The notes below the pieces were generated by a model. It was not told where the DNA came from. It was given only the letters and a program-made list of their open reading frames with translations, and made no database searches. From contig NZ_CP050191.1 of NCBI RefSeq assembly GCF_011745145.1, forward strand, positions 4,295,327 through 4,359,326: DNA of 64,000 nt. Direction: 5' to 3'. The DNA comes from Mycobacterium sp. DL440. Lineage in GTDB: Bacteria; Actinomycetota; Actinomycetes; Mycobacteriales; Mycobacteriaceae. Shown here piece by piece: positions 44,190 to 55,612 of this stretch. The position numbers and the translations under genes are program-made. Within the stretch, counting starts at the first letter, position 1. Each line of letters opens with the position of its first letter.

Positions 44190-46472
44190 ATGAGTGACGG
44201 TAGTAACGCCACTCCCGGCCGTCGGCACCGCTCTGCGGACGATTCGTCGGACAACCAATGGATTACCCGATCCCGGGAGCCTTTGCCAGGCGCCGCGCCG
44301 TGGGAACGCCAGGATGCGCTGTTACCCGACGATTCACCCCTCGATGAGCCCACCGGCAGTCACGCCGGCGGAGTAACTGTCGCCGATCTGATCGCCAAGG
44401 TCGCCGGGACCGGATTCACACCGAACCGCCACCGGTTGGCACCCGACGACCCGGAGCCCGAACCAGAGCCTGAGCCGGCCCACGCGTGGGACCCAGAACC
44501 TGAGCCGCAGCCAGAGCCACTGCCGGAGCCCGAACCCGTGCCGGCGTATGCACCGGCGTATGTCCGCCCGCCGGTACCCGACCCGACCGACGTGATCGAA
44601 GCGGTGCGGATCGCCCCTGAGATCGATGAACCCCAGGATGCCCTCGAGGTCGAGGAGTTCCCGGAATCTTTCGAGGAGCCATTCGCGGACTCACCGGATC
44701 ACCGCGACATCGACGCCGCGAACACCGACGTATTGCCGGCTCTGCCGATCTACGAATACGACTTGCCCAAGGGACGTACGTCATGGCGGGTCCGCCAGAC
44801 GCCGGAGGACGAGCACGATTCCGAGCACGAGCGCGCCGACACCGATGAGATCGAGAAGGTGCGGCCGGCGATCAACCGCCGGGTGATGCTGGCCGGCCGG
44901 GCCGCCGCGGCAATGCTCGCGGTCCTCACCCTCGTGCTGACCGGCGGGGCCTGGCAGTGGCAGAGCTCGAAGAACAACAGCCTCAACAAAGTGGCGGCGC
45001 TCGACCTCAATTCGCGCGACATCGTCGACCCCAACTCCCAGTTCGGTGACGAGAACTTCCTGATCGTCGGCACCGACAGCCGGCTCGGCGAAAACGGAGG
45101 TATGGGCGCCGGTGGCACCGAGGACGCAGGCGGAGCCCGGTCCGACACCATCATGCTGGTGAACATCCCGGCCGACCGGCGACGTGTCGTCGCCGTGTCG
45201 TTCCCGCGTGACCTGTCGATCACCCCGATGAAGTGCGAGCCCTGGAATCCGGAGTCGGCGACCTACGGCCCGCTGTACGACGAAGAGACCGAGACCTACG
45301 GCCCGGACGAGATCTACACCGAGACCAAGCTGAACTCGGCCTTCGCTTTCGGCGGCCCGAAATGCCTGGTGAAGGTGATCCAGAAGCTGTCGGGCCTGTC
45401 CATCAACCGGTTCATGGCCGTCGACTTCTCCGGCTTCTCGAAGATGGTCGACGCAGTCGGCGGGATAGAGGTGTGCAGCACCACCCCGCTCGAGGACTAC
45501 GAGTTGGGCACCGTGCTGGCCAACGCCGGTCGTCAGACGATCGACGGCCACACCGCGCTGAACTACGTGCGGGCCCGCCAGGTCACCACCGAGTACAACG
45601 GGGACTACGGCCGCATCAAACGACAGCAGCTGTTCCTCTCTTCACTGCTGCGCACCCTGATCTCCCGCGACACCTTCTTCTCGCTGAACAAGCTGAACAA
45701 CGTGGTCAACATGTTCATCAGCGACAGCTTTGTCGACAACATCAGGACCAAGGACCTCGTCGACCTCGGACAGTCCGTCCAGGGTGTGAACGCGGGCCGG
45801 ATCACCTTCGTGACGGTGCCGACCGTGGGTTACGCCGACGAATACGGCAACGAAGTCCCGCGCACCGACGACATGCATTCCCTGTTCGACGCGATCATCA
45901 ACGACGACCCTCTGCCGGGCGAGAAGAATCCGGACAACACTCCGGTGCCCGGCACCCCGGAATCGGCGACGTCGTCCGTCCAGGCTGCCGCGCCCTCAGA
46001 GACACCCCAGTCCACAGCACCGGCGCCCGCGCCGGCCGCGACGGACAGCGGTGAGATGGTCAACGCCATCACCACCGAACCGCAGCAGGTGACGGTGCAG
46101 GTGTCGAACTCGACGGGCCAGAGCGGCCTGGCCTCCACCGCGGCCACCGAACTGCAGGAACACGGCTTCAACGTCAACACCCCCGATGACTACCCGAGCA
46201 CGCTCCCGGCGACCACGGTGTTCTTCTCCCCCGGCAACGAGGAGGCGGCCGCGACCGTGGCCAGCTCTTTCACCAACCCGACCATCGAACGGGTGACGGG
46301 CATGGGCAACGTTATCCAGGTCGTGCTGGGTTCCGATTTCTACTCGGTGGGCGCCCCGACCCCGAGCGGGTCAGAAGTGCAGGTGCATGTACTCAAGGGC
46401 ACCGGCGCCAGCCCGACGCACCTCCCCGAGGATCTGACCGTCACCAACGCCGCCGACACGACCTGCGAATAG
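44190..46472 (+). CDS. LytR-CpsA-Psr family cell-wall ligase with LytR_C domain
   Basis: 760 residues. There is a long acidic cytoplasmic head with a Glu-Pro repeat (about residues 90-115), a membrane helix near 236-256, then the LCP domain (from NFLIVGTDSRLGENG at about 288, with GGARSDTIMLVNI and VSFPRDLSI). A Ser/Pro/Thr/Ala linker follows, and the C-terminal LytR_C domain (about 630-725, QVTVQVSNSTGQSG). LCP enzymes attach arabinogalactan to peptidoglycan. It matches Rv0822c in context. Confidence 0.9.
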   Translation: MSDGSNATPGRRHRSADDSSDNQWITRSREPLPGAAPWERQDALLPDDSPLDEPTGSHAGGVTVADLIAKVAGTGFTPNRHRLAPDDPEPEPEPEPAHAWDPEPEPQPEPLPEPEPVPAYAPAYVRPPVPDPTDVIEAVRIAPEIDEPQDALEVEEFPESFEEPFADSPDHRDIDAANTDVLPALPIYEYDLPKGRTSWRVRQTPEDEHDSEHERADTDEIEKVRPAINRRVMLAGRAAAAMLAVLTLVLTGGAWQWQSSKNNSLNKVAALDLNSRDIVDPNSQFGDENFLIVGTDSRLGENGGMGAGGTEDAGGARSDTIMLVNIPADRRRVVAVSFPRDLSITPMKCEPWNPESATYGPLYDEETETYGPDEIYTETKLNSAFAFGGPKCLVKVIQKLSGLSINRFMAVDFSGFSKMVDAVGGIEVCSTTPLEDYELGTVLANAGRQTIDGHTALNYVRARQVTTEYNGDYGRIKRQQLFLSSLLRTLISRDTFFSLNKLNNVVNMFISDSFVDNIRTKDLVDLGQSVQGVNAGRITFVTVPTVGYADEYGNEVPRTDDMHSLFDAIINDDPLPGEKNPDNTPVPGTPESATSSVQAAAPSETPQSTAPAPAPAATDSGEMVNAITTEPQQVTVQVSNSTGQSGLASTAATELQEHGFNVNTPDDYPSTLPATTVFFSPGNEEAAATVASSFTNPTIERVTGMGNVIQVVLGSDFYSVGAPTPSGSEVQVHVLKGTGASPTHLPEDLTVTNAADTTCE

Positions 46473-46556
46473 TCCGGCGACCCGGGTGGACGGCATTCAC
46501 CGTTAGTTCATCGTTGCATCGTGACGACACGGCCACCGACCGCCTAATCTTGCAGG

Positions 46557-47222
46557 ATGCGTACCCAATACCACGAGAAGTTGCATTCACTCACGGACCA
46601 ACTCGGTGCGATGTGCGAGTTGGCGGGTACCGCAATGGAGCGCGCCACCCAGGCGCTGCTGCAGGCCGATCTGGCTCTCGCTGAACAGGTCATCAGCGAT
46701 CACGATCAAATGAGCACGCTGAGCACCCAAGCCGAGGAGTCTGCGTTCGTGTTGCTGGCGCTGCAGGCGCCTGTGGCCGGTGATCTGCGATCGGTGGTGG
46801 GGTCGATTCAGATCGTCGCCGACGTGGACCGGATGGGCGCGCTGGCGCTGCATGTGGCGAAGATCGCGCGCCGCCGCCACCCCCAGCATGTGCTGCCCGA
46901 GGAAGTGAACGGGTACTTCGCCGAGATGGGCCGGGTCGCCGTCGAGCTGGGGCACGCCGCCCGTGAGGTGCTGCTCACCCAGGATCCGGAGAAGGCTGCC
47001 CGGATCCAGGAGGAAGACGATGCGATGGATGACCTGCATCGCCACCTGTTCTCTGTGCTGATGGACCGGGAGTGGAAGCACGGTGTGACCGCTGCCGTCG
47101 ACGTGACGTTGTTGAGCCGCTTCTACGAGCGCTTCGCCGACCACGCCGTCGAGGTGGCCCGGCGGGTCATCTTCCAGGTCACCGGTTCCTACCCGGACGA
47201 CGAATCGGTTCCCTCGAAGTAG
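46557..47222 (+). CDS. phoY2: PhoU homologue, phosphate signalling regulator
   Basis: 221 residues in two PhoU three-helix repeats: [20 protein letters not shown] start, [20 protein letters not shown], and [15 protein letters not shown] with the metal-binding pattern. It couples the Pst transporter to the SenX3-RegX3 system and links to persister formation. Its locus near the pst operon matches Rv0821c (PhoY2). Confidence 0.93.
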   Translation: MRTQYHEKLHSLTDQLGAMCELAGTAMERATQALLQADLALAEQVISDHDQMSTLSTQAEESAFVLLALQAPVAGDLRSVVGSIQIVADVDRMGALALHVAKIARRRHPQHVLPEEVNGYFAEMGRVAVELGHAAREVLLTQDPEKAARIQEEDDAMDDLHRHLFSVLMDREWKHGVTAAVDVTLLSRFYERFADHAVEVARRVIFQVTGSYPDDESVPSK

Positions 47223-47225
47223 GGC

Positions 47226-47753
47226 TCAGGACCGGCTGTCCGGCGGCACGAGACGGACCCCGTCCTTGTGTGCGCCGGCCAGGTCCCCCAGGATCTTCAC
47301 CAGCACCTGCAGGTCCGCGCCGCTGTAGCGCAGCAGGAATTCGCGGGCCCCGCGGTTCATCTCCTCGTGCAGTTGCCGGTGCAATTCGACGACGAGTTCG
47401 CCGTCGGCGGTCAGGCCGAGTTCGATCTCCTTGCGGTTGCCGGGTACCGGCGTACGAACCGCGAGCCCGGCCTCGACCAGCCGCTGTACGTGCTTGGACA
47501 CCGTGCCCTTGAGCCGGCCGGTCCGTGCCGCCAGCCCGACCACGCTGACCGGACCGTCGCCGATCTCCGCCAGCAGGTGCATCGCCGACGTCGGCAGCCC
47601 CCGCACGGCGGCCTGCAACCGCTGTGGGCATTCGGCGGCCATGAAGTCGCGTTCCGCGTCGCCCTCCCCGTCATTCCCGAGCCGATCGCCCACCGTGGCC
47701 ATGAGTCCGGTGATGGCGTCGATCAGCTCGAGTTTGGTTTTCACAGAAACCAT
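47226..47753 (-). CDS. MarR family regulator
   Basis: 175 residues from ATG 47753 (a longer frame exists but spans the promoter). The winged helix is VVGLAARTGRLKGTVSKHVQ, then AVRTPVPGNRKEIELGLT. It is divergent from a quinone oxidoreductase gene; two similar palindromes lie at its start and in the promoter. It most likely represses that gene in response to a reactive compound. It ends 3 bp from phoY2, convergent. Confidence 0.88.
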   Translation of the reverse strand: MVSVKTKLELIDAITGLMATVGDRLGNDGEGDAERDFMAAECPQRLQAAVRGLPTSAMHLLAEIGDGPVSVVGLAARTGRLKGTVSKHVQRLVEAGLAVRTPVPGNRKEIELGLTADGELVVELHRQLHEEMNRGAREFLLRYSGADLQVLVKILGDLAGAHKDGVRLVPPDSRS

Positions 47754-47797
47754 CTTGCCATCCGCGGCAGTGCTCAGTAGATTGTTTCCGCAGAAAC
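47736..47797. promoter_or_regulatory. Two MarR-type operators between marR and quinone oxidoreductase
   Basis: GGTTTTCACAGAAACC (47736-47751, overlapping the marR start) and GTTTCCGCAGAAAC (47784-47797) share the inverted GTTT-n6-7-AAAC pattern and the half-site CAGAAACCAT. A single regulator probably binds both. Confidence 0.7.
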
Positions 47798-47832
47798 CAT
47801 ATCTCTGGAAACAGACCCTCGAAGGAGTCGCC

Positions 47833-48807
47833 ATGAAGGCCGCACTGGTCACCGAATGGGGCAGGCATCCCGTCTACACCGACGTACCCGAGCCCCAGTC
47901 GCGCGACGGAGCCGAGGTGGCCGTCGTCGAAGCATCGGCCCTCACCAACATCACCCGGGGACTGGTGTCGGGAAAACACTACGCCAGCAAGGAGATTGCG
48001 CTGCCGGCCATTCCCGGGGTCGACGGCGTCGCCCGTCTCGCCGACGGCCGACGCATTTACACCGGAGCCCTCGGATACTCGGGAATGATGGCGCAGCGCG
48101 CACTCGTCGACTCCCGCGCAGGCGTCGAGATCCCCGCCCACGTCGACTCAGTGACCGCCGCCGCCCTGCCCAACCCAGGCGTCTCGGCCTGGACCGCCCT
48201 GTCGTACGCCGCAGCGGTCAAGCCCGGCGATCACGTGCTGGTGCTGGGGGCCACCGGCGTAACCGGTTCGATGGCAGTGCAATTGGCCACCGCAATGTTC
48301 GGTGCCGAAAAGGTGGTGGCCGCCGGTCGCAACACCGAACGGCTGGCGTGGCTACAGTCGGCCGGCGCGCACGACACCATCTCCCTCGGAGAGCAGGACC
48401 TGGGCGCCCAAGTCGCCGAAATGCATGCCCGGCGACCGTTCGACGCGGTACTCGATTACCTGTGGGGCGAGCCCGCCGCCCAGGTGCTCACCGTGCTGGC
48501 GGCCAGCCATCCGGCCGCGCACTACCATCCGACCCGGTTCGTGCAGATAGGGTCGATGACGGGGCCGACGCTGCCCCTGGATGCCGGGGTGCTGCGCGGT
48601 ACCGGGATCACCCTGTGCGGCGTCGGCATCGGCAGTGTCCCGCCCGAGGTGCTGACGCAGGCGCGCACCGCGGCATTGCCGAAGTTGTTTCAGATGGTCG
48701 CCGACGGACAGCTCGAATTACGCACCCAGGCAAGGCCATTGGCGGACGTCGCCGAGGCCTGGGCCGGTGCTGAACCCTCGGGGACACGCGTCGTGCTCAC
48801 GCCCTGA
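47833..48807 (+). CDS. MDR-family quinone oxidoreductase
   Basis: 325 residues, ATG 47833 with GAAGGAG before it. A medium-chain dehydrogenase fold without zinc ligands: the N-terminal GroES-like domain, GVSAWTALSYAAAVKPGDHV, and the nucleotide-binding VLGATGVTGSMAVQLA. It probably reduces quinones or enones with NADPH. Divergent from a MarR gene with shared operators. Confidence 0.87.
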   Translation: MKAALVTEWGRHPVYTDVPEPQSRDGAEVAVVEASALTNITRGLVSGKHYASKEIALPAIPGVDGVARLADGRRIYTGALGYSGMMAQRALVDSRAGVEIPAHVDSVTAAALPNPGVSAWTALSYAAAVKPGDHVLVLGATGVTGSMAVQLATAMFGAEKVVAAGRNTERLAWLQSAGAHDTISLGEQDLGAQVAEMHARRPFDAVLDYLWGEPAAQVLTVLAASHPAAHYHPTRFVQIGSMTGPTLPLDAGVLRGTGITLCGVGIGSVPPEVLTQARTAALPKLFQMVADGQLELRTQARPLADVAEAWAGAEPSGTRVVLTP

Positions 48808-48827
48808 CCGAGTCGCGCCCCCTTGCA

Positions 48828-48885
48828 CGAGCAGACGCGTAGGTACCCGGGAACCCCCGAATTGGGGTACGTACACGTCTGCTCG
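48828..48885. terminator. Long inverted repeat, bidirectional hairpin
   Basis: CGAGCAGACG (48828-48837) pairs with CGTCTGCTCG (48876-48885), with further partial pairing inside (GTACCC with GGGGTAC). It lies between the convergent quinone oxidoreductase and pstB and could terminate both. Confidence 0.7.
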
Positions 48886-48906
48886 CGGAGAAAATGCGGG
48901 AGAAAC

Positions 48907-49683
48907 TCAGCCGAAGCGACCGGAGATGTAATCCTCGGTCGCCTTCTGAGTGGGGTTGGAGAAGATCTTCTCGGTGTCGTCAATCTCGATCAGCTTGCCG
49001 GGCTTACCGGTGGCCTCCAGATTGAAGAACGCGGTCTGATCGCTCACCCGGGCGGCCTGCTGCATGTTGTGCGTGACGATGACGATCGTGAAATCCTGCT
49101 TGAGCGTGGAGATCAGATCTTCGATTGCCAGCGTCGAGATCGGGTCGAGCGCCGAGCAGGGCTCATCCATCAGCAGCACATCGGGCTGCACTGCGATGGC
49201 GCGGGCGATGCACAGCCGCTGCTGCTGACCGCCCGACAAGCCACCACCGGGCTTGTCCAGCCGATCCTTGACCTCGTTCCACAGGTTGGCGCCGCGCAGC
49301 GAGCGCTCCGCCACCTCGTCCAGGGTCTTCTTGTTGCGCACGCCCTGCAGCTTCAGCCCGGCCACCACATTGTCGCGAATCGACATGGTGGGGAACGGGT
49401 TCGGACGCTGGAACACCATGCCGATGGTCTTGCGCACACCCACCGGGTCCACGCCGGCGCCGTAGATGTCCTCACCGTCAAGCAGCACGGAGCCCTCGAC
49501 ACGGGCCCCAGGGATCACCTCGTGCATGCGGTTCAGCGTCCGCAGCACCGTCGATTTACCGCAACCCGACGGGCCGATGAAAGCCATCACGCTGCGCGGC
49601 TGCACCGACAGCGAAACCTCTGAAACGGCATGGAACGCGCCGTAGTAGATGTTGACGTCCTTGAGATCCAGCCGCTTGGCCAT
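48907..49683 (-). CDS. pstB: Phosphate ABC transporter ATPase PstB (PhoT)
   Basis: 258 residues. Walker [12 protein letters not shown], signature [12 protein letters not shown], Walker [14 protein letters not shown] and switch His in [12 protein letters not shown] are all intact. It energises high-affinity phosphate import with PstA and PstC. It corresponds to Rv0820 (phoT). It is last in the pstSCAB operon and 9 bp after pstA. Confidence 0.95.
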   Translation of the reverse strand: MAKRLDLKDVNIYYGAFHAVSEVSLSVQPRSVMAFIGPSGCGKSTVLRTLNRMHEVIPGARVEGSVLLDGEDIYGAGVDPVGVRKTIGMVFQRPNPFPTMSIRDNVVAGLKLQGVRNKKTLDEVAERSLRGANLWNEVKDRLDKPGGGLSGGQQQRLCIARAIAVQPDVLLMDEPCSALDPISTLAIEDLISTLKQDFTIVIVTHNMQQAARVSDQTAFFNLEATGKPGKLIEIDDTEKIFSNPTQKATEDYISGRFG

Positions 49684-49692
49684 GGATAGCTC

Positions 49693-50607
49693 CTACACCT
49701 TCTTGGGGGAAAAGAGTTTGGCGACCGCGCGAGCGCCGACATTGAGCAGGGCGATCAGCAGGATCAGCGTCAACGCCGCGCCCCACAGCCGGTCGGTGGG
49801 CACCGGGTTGGCGCCTGCCCCCGCCGAGATCTGGTCGTACATCATGCCCGGCAGCGATCCCATGAACCCGCCGAACATGTCGAAGTTCATCGCCTGGGCG
49901 TAGCCGACAAGGATCAGCAGCGGCGCGGTCTCGCCCATCACGCGGGCCAGTGACAGCATGATTCCGGTGACGATGCCCGACACGGCCGTCGGGATCACGA
50001 TTCGGACGATGGTCTTCCACTTCGGCACACCCAGCGCATAACTCGCCTCGCGCAGATCCATCGGGACGATGCGCAGCATCTCCTCGGTGGCCCGGACGAT
50101 CACCGGAATCATCAACAGCACCAACGACAGTGACACCGCGAACCCCGACCGGCCGAATCCGAGCGTGGCCACCCACAACGCGTAGATGAACAGCGCGGCG
50201 ACGATCGAGGGCACACCGGTGAGGATGTCCACCATGAAGGTGGTGACCTTGCCCAGCCGGGTACCACCGCCGTACTCGACCAGATAGACGCCCACCATCA
50301 CGCCGATCGGAATGGAGATCAGCGAACACACGATGCCCTGTAGCACGGTGCCGACGATCGCGTGGTAGGCACCGCCACCGGCGATGAACGTCGTCATCCC
50401 GGCCTGGGAATTGGTGAACCACGTGGCTGAGCTCAATGCGGCCCAGCCCCGGACGATCACCGAGTACAGCACCCAGACCAGGGGCACCAGGGCGACCAGC
50501 AATGACAGGGTCACCAGAACCGTGGCAAGGTGGTTGGTCAGCTTGCGGCGCAGACTCACGCCCTGGAATGCAGGCGCCTTGACCGGCCGCTCGAGGGTGG
50601 AGGTCAT
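49693..50607 (-). CDS. pstA: Phosphate ABC transporter permease PstA
   Basis: 304 residues from ATG 50607, overlapping the pstC stop. Six membrane segments; the permease EAA-like loop DLREASYALGVPKWKTIVRI lies at about residue 200. The longer reading from 50781 falls in pstC sequence and is rejected. It forms the transmembrane channel with PstC. Confidence 0.93.
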   Translation of the reverse strand: MTSTLERPVKAPAFQGVSLRRKLTNHLATVLVTLSLLVALVPLVWVLYSVIVRGWAALSSATWFTNSQAGMTTFIAGGGAYHAIVGTVLQGIVCSLISIPIGVMVGVYLVEYGGGTRLGKVTTFMVDILTGVPSIVAALFIYALWVATLGFGRSGFAVSLSLVLLMIPVIVRATEEMLRIVPMDLREASYALGVPKWKTIVRIVIPTAVSGIVTGIMLSLARVMGETAPLLILVGYAQAMNFDMFGGFMGSLPGMMYDQISAGAGANPVPTDRLWGAALTLILLIALLNVGARAVAKLFSPKKV

Positions 50608-51659
50608 CAGCGCCCCTTTCCGGACACCGCAGCGCGGGCCAGCGAGTTCACCACGAAGGTCAGGACGAACAACACCAGGCCGGCGGCAATGTAGGCGCCC
50701 GCCTTGTACTGATCGTTGAATTCGCTTGCGGTGGCGGCGATCTTGCTCGCGAAGGTGTAACCGCCGTCGAACAGCGACCAACCGAACGCGGTCTGGGTGC
50801 CGCGCAGGATGATCAGCAGGGCGATGGTCTCACCGAGCGCGCGCCCCAGACCGAGCATCGCGCCGCTGACGTAGCCGGACAACCCGAAAGGCAGCACCGT
50901 CGTGCGCACCACTTCCCAGCGGGTGGCGCCGAGCGCCAGCGCGGCCTCGATCTGGCCCCGCGGGGTCTGGGTGAACACCTCGCGGGTCACCGCGGTGATG
51001 ATGGGCAGGATCATCACCGCCAGCACGATGCCCGCAGTGAAGATGGTGCCGCCACCGGCCACCGAGGCATTGCCGGTCTGGAACAGGAACAGCCAGCTCA
51101 AGTTCGAATTGAGCCACACTGCAAAGGGTTTGATCGCCGGCGCCAGTACGTACAGACCCCAGACGCCGTAGACGATCGACGGCACGGCGGCCAGCAGATC
51201 CACCAGATAGGCCAGCGGGCCCGCGAGTCGCCGCGACGAGTACTGGGTGAGGTAGATCGCGATGCCCAGCGCCACCGGCATCGCCAGCACCAGGGCGAAC
51301 AGGGAGACGAACACCGTCACCTGCAGCAGATCGAAGATGCCGAAGTGCATCGCGGAGGTGTCGGTGGTGATCCAGTTGCCGCCGTAGAGGAAGAAGTTCT
51401 CCTCGTTACGGGCCAGTGCCGGGATCGCGCGCCAGAGCAGGAACACCCCGATCGCCGCGATCAGCGCGACGATCAGGATGCCCGAACCCTCGGCGAGCGA
51501 ACGGAAGATTCGGTCACCGAGGCGGACCTTGGCTCCCTTGGACGGATTGGTGGAGATAGGCGCCGGCTCGGGGTGGGGGGACGCGAGCGTCTCCCCCGAC
51601 CCCGAATCAGCTGGATTCGGCGTTGTCACTATTGTCCCGTCGGGGCCCCTGGTCGTCAT
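50607..51659 (-). CDS. pstC: Phosphate ABC transporter permease PstC
   Basis: 350 residues from ATG 51659; a TTG at 51686 with a purine-rich upstream stretch is an alternative. Six-helix permease core preceded by a cytoplasmic Pro/Ser-rich segment. The EAA loop is [20 protein letters not shown]. Its stop overlaps pstA by one base, so it is coupled. Confidence 0.92.
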   Translation of the reverse strand: MTTRGPDGTIVTTPNPADSGSGETLASPHPEPAPISTNPSKGAKVRLGDRIFRSLAEGSGILIVALIAAIGVFLLWRAIPALARNEENFFLYGGNWITTDTSAMHFGIFDLLQVTVFVSLFALVLAMPVALGIAIYLTQYSSRRLAGPLAYLVDLLAAVPSIVYGVWGLYVLAPAIKPFAVWLNSNLSWLFLFQTGNASVAGGGTIFTAGIVLAVMILPIITAVTREVFTQTPRGQIEAALALGATRWEVVRTTVLPFGLSGYVSGAMLGLGRALGETIALLIILRGTQTAFGWSLFDGGYTFASKIAATASEFNDQYKAGAYIAAGLVLFVLTFVVNSLARAAVSGKGR

Positions 51660-51713
51660 GCGGTCGGTAAATCCATCCTCGCCCAAATCCGTCCTCTAAA
51701 GCCAGTCCGGCTA

Positions 51714-52841
51714 CTAAGCGATGGCCTCGACCGAGGTCAGCAGGCGCTGCTTGAACTCATCGGGGAGCGCGATGTATCCGGCCTGCGACAGGCTGGCCTG
51801 GCCCTCGTTGGCGGCCACCGTCAGGAAGGACTTGACGGCCGCGGCGGTGTCGGCGTCGTAGCCCTTGGAGCAAACGATCTCATAGGTGGCCAGCACCAGC
51901 GGATAGACGCCGGCTTCCTTCGAGGCGTACAGCGCGTTCAGGTCGAGGACGAGGTCCTTGCCCTCACCCTTGAACGTGGCGGCGCCGACGGCCTTGGTGG
52001 TCGACTGGTCGTCCAGCGCCACCGCGCCGGCGCCACTGTCGATCTGGGCGTAGGGCAGTCCGGCAGCGGTGGCCGGGCTCTTCTCGACGTAGCCGATCGA
52101 GCCGGGGGTGGCCTGCACGGCCTGCACGACGCCGGAGGACTTCTGCGCACCCTCACCGGCACCGCCCTGGAACTCCTTGCCTGCACCCTTGGTCCAGGTC
52201 TGCGGAGCGGCCGCGGCCAGGTACTTCTGGAAGTTGTCGGTGGTGCCCGAGGAATCCGACCGGTAAATCGGCTTGATGTCGATGTCCGGCAGGGTGGCGC
52301 CGGCGTTGAGGGCGGCCACCGCCGGGTCGTTCCACTTCTTGATCTGGCCCTGGAAGATCTTGGCGAGCACGTCCGGGTTGACCACGAGCTTGTCGACGCC
52401 TTCGACGTTGTAGGCCAGCGCGACGGGGCCGAACACCAGTGGCAGGTTCCAGGCCTCATTGCCACCGCAGCGCTCGGCGGCCTTCTTGACCTGATCGTCA
52501 TTGAGCGCCGAGTCGGAGCCGGCGAAGTCGACCTGCTTGGCGATGAACTGATCCACGCCCGCGCCCGATCCGGTCGGGTTGTAGGACAGGTTCTTGCCGG
52601 AGCAGACCTGGCCCCACACCTTGTTGAACTCAGCAATGGCGTTCTGCTGCGCCGTCGAGCCCTCGCCCGTCAGCGAGTTCTTGCCGCCGCACTCCGCTGA
52701 TGCGGCCGAGCTGCTGCCCGCGGCCGACGAGGTGGTGCCGGCAGCGTTGTTGTCGCTACCGCACGCGGTCAGCGTGAGCGCCGCGATCGCCGTCGCGGAA
52801 AGCGCAACACCGAACGGCTTGCCAATGCTGATGAGCTTCAC
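51714..52841 (-). CDS. pstS: Phosphate-binding lipoprotein PstS
   Basis: 375 residues from GTG 52841 (a GTG three codons earlier at 52850 is also possible). The lipobox is LTLTACGSDN. The mature protein has the phosphate-binding signature EGSTAQQNA, then GSGAGVDQFI and FAGSDSALN, and YRSDSSGTTDNFQKYL. It captures phosphate at the outer face for PstCAB. A RegX3-like repeat lies upstream. Confidence 0.95.
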   Translation of the reverse strand: MKLISIGKPFGVALSATAIAALTLTACGSDNNAAGTTSSAAGSSSAASAECGGKNSLTGEGSTAQQNAIAEFNKVWGQVCSGKNLSYNPTGSGAGVDQFIAKQVDFAGSDSALNDDQVKKAAERCGGNEAWNLPLVFGPVALAYNVEGVDKLVVNPDVLAKIFQGQIKKWNDPAVAALNAGATLPDIDIKPIYRSDSSGTTDNFQKYLAAAAPQTWTKGAGKEFQGGAGEGAQKSSGVVQAVQATPGSIGYVEKSPATAAGLPYAQIDSGAGAVALDDQSTTKAVGAATFKGEGKDLVLDLNALYASKEAGVYPLVLATYEIVCSKGYDADTAAAVKSFLTVAANEGQASLSQAGYIALPDEFKQRLLTSVEAIA

Positions 52842-52917
52842 TTGTCCCACTTTCAGTTGACGGCTTCGAACTCTCCGGCAACGTATTCGGCCGCAGTGGA
52901 CGGCTCGCGGACGGCAG

Positions 52918-52934
52918 GTGAATCAGCAGTGAAT
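52918..52934 (-). promoter_or_regulatory. Pho-box-like direct repeat before pstS
   Basis: GTGAAT at 52918-52923 and 52929-52934 (ATTCAC on the transcribed strand) are spaced by 11 bp, one helical turn, as for OmpR-family dimers. It lies 77-93 bp upstream of pstS. RegX3, the mycobacterial phosphate regulator, is the expected binder. Confidence 0.55.
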
Positions 52935-52962
52935 AGGTTCAGCGTGCTCACAGCTAAACGGG

Positions 52963-54635
<1,673 letters not shown>

Positions 54636-54811
54636 GGGGGTCCTCCGGCGCGCCGGCAATCACTTCCAACGATCGCCCGGACCCCGATGTCCACACGGTC
54701 GGATTCATGACTGACATGTAGCCGTTACCGGCCTTTTGCGTGTTAACGATAACGCCTCACCTGCTGATCAGCCGCGCCGAACGCTTCCATCAGATTGCCG
54801 TGGGCGACAAT

Positions 54812-55612
54812 GTGGCGGTGCGCAAACTGCTGATCGGGCTCACCGCGACCGTGACCGCGCTCATCGTCGGGGTTGTCGGGGCCGATTTCGGCTCCGCGAT
54901 CTATGCCGAGTACCGACTGGCCCGCAACGTCCGCACTGCCGCCGGCCTGAACTGGGACCCGTGGGTCGCGATCCTGGGTTTCCCCTTCCTCACCCAGGTC
55001 CGCAACCATCGCTACAAGGAGATCGAGATCCGTGCCGCCGGCGTCGATCACCCGGTGGTCGGCAGGGTCTCGCTGGAGGCCACCCTGCACGGCATCGACA
55101 CCATCGATTCGTCGTGGCTGATCCCGCCCGACGCGAAACTGCCCGTCACGAAGGCCGAGAGCCGCATCATCATCGACTCCACCCACATCGGCAGGTTCAT
55201 GGGCATCGACGACCTGTTGGTGGAGGCTCCCTCGCGGGAAACCAACGACGCCACCGGGGGCACCACCGAGTCCGGCATCTCCAGCAGTCAGGGGCTGGTG
55301 TTCACCGGAACCCCCAAGGGCTCCGGGTTGGACAAGCGGGTCAGCGTCGCGGTCGACCTGTCCTTCGCCGACCGGGACGACACTACCCTGGTCCTGACCG
55401 CGACCGGGATCCTGACCGGCCCTGGAACCGCTGACGAGCCGGTACCCGACGAGAAGACCGCAGCGGTGCTGGCCGAGTTCAGCCACACCATCACCGGGCA
55501 GAAACTGCCGTTCGGGATCGCCCCGACCACGGCGGGTGCGCGTGGCTCCGACGTGATCATCGAGGGGATCGCCTCGGGAGTAACCATCGACCTGGCGGGG
55601 TTCAGACAGTAA
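54812..55612 (+). CDS. DUF2993 secreted/membrane protein
   Basis: About 266 residues; the start is among GTG 54800, 54812 and 54818. An N-terminal membrane anchor (LLIGLTATVTALIVGVVGAD) is followed by a DUF2993 domain with WDPWVAILGFPFLTQVRNHR and VSLEATLHGID. It is a conserved mycobacterial envelope protein (Rv0817c position). The stop overlaps the thioredoxin ATG (TAATG). Confidence 0.83.
   Translation: MAVRKLLIGLTATVTALIVGVVGADFGSAIYAEYRLARNVRTAAGLNWDPWVAILGFPFLTQVRNHRYKEIEIRAAGVDHPVVGRVSLEATLHGIDTIDSSWLIPPDAKLPVTKAESRIIIDSTHIGRFMGIDDLLVEAPSRETNDATGGTTESGISSSQGLVFTGTPKGSGLDKRVSVAVDLSFADRDDTTLVLTATGILTGPGTADEPVPDEKTAAVLAEFSHTITGQKLPFGIAPTTAGARGSDVIIEGIASGVTIDLAGFRQ

Noticed and set aside
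44440..44560. Glu-Pro repeat DNA as a possible tandem repeat or array
   Set aside because: It is low-complexity coding sequence in the cytoplasmic head of the LCP protein, irregular at the DNA level.
50608..50781. Longer pstA reading from 50781
   Set aside because: The extra residues are the shadow of pstC codons; ATG 50607 gives the proper PstA length and start.
54636..54740. GTTAAC/GATAAC motif as a GlnR box before glnR/DUF2993
   Set aside because: Spacing does not fit the known GlnR consensus well enough to claim.
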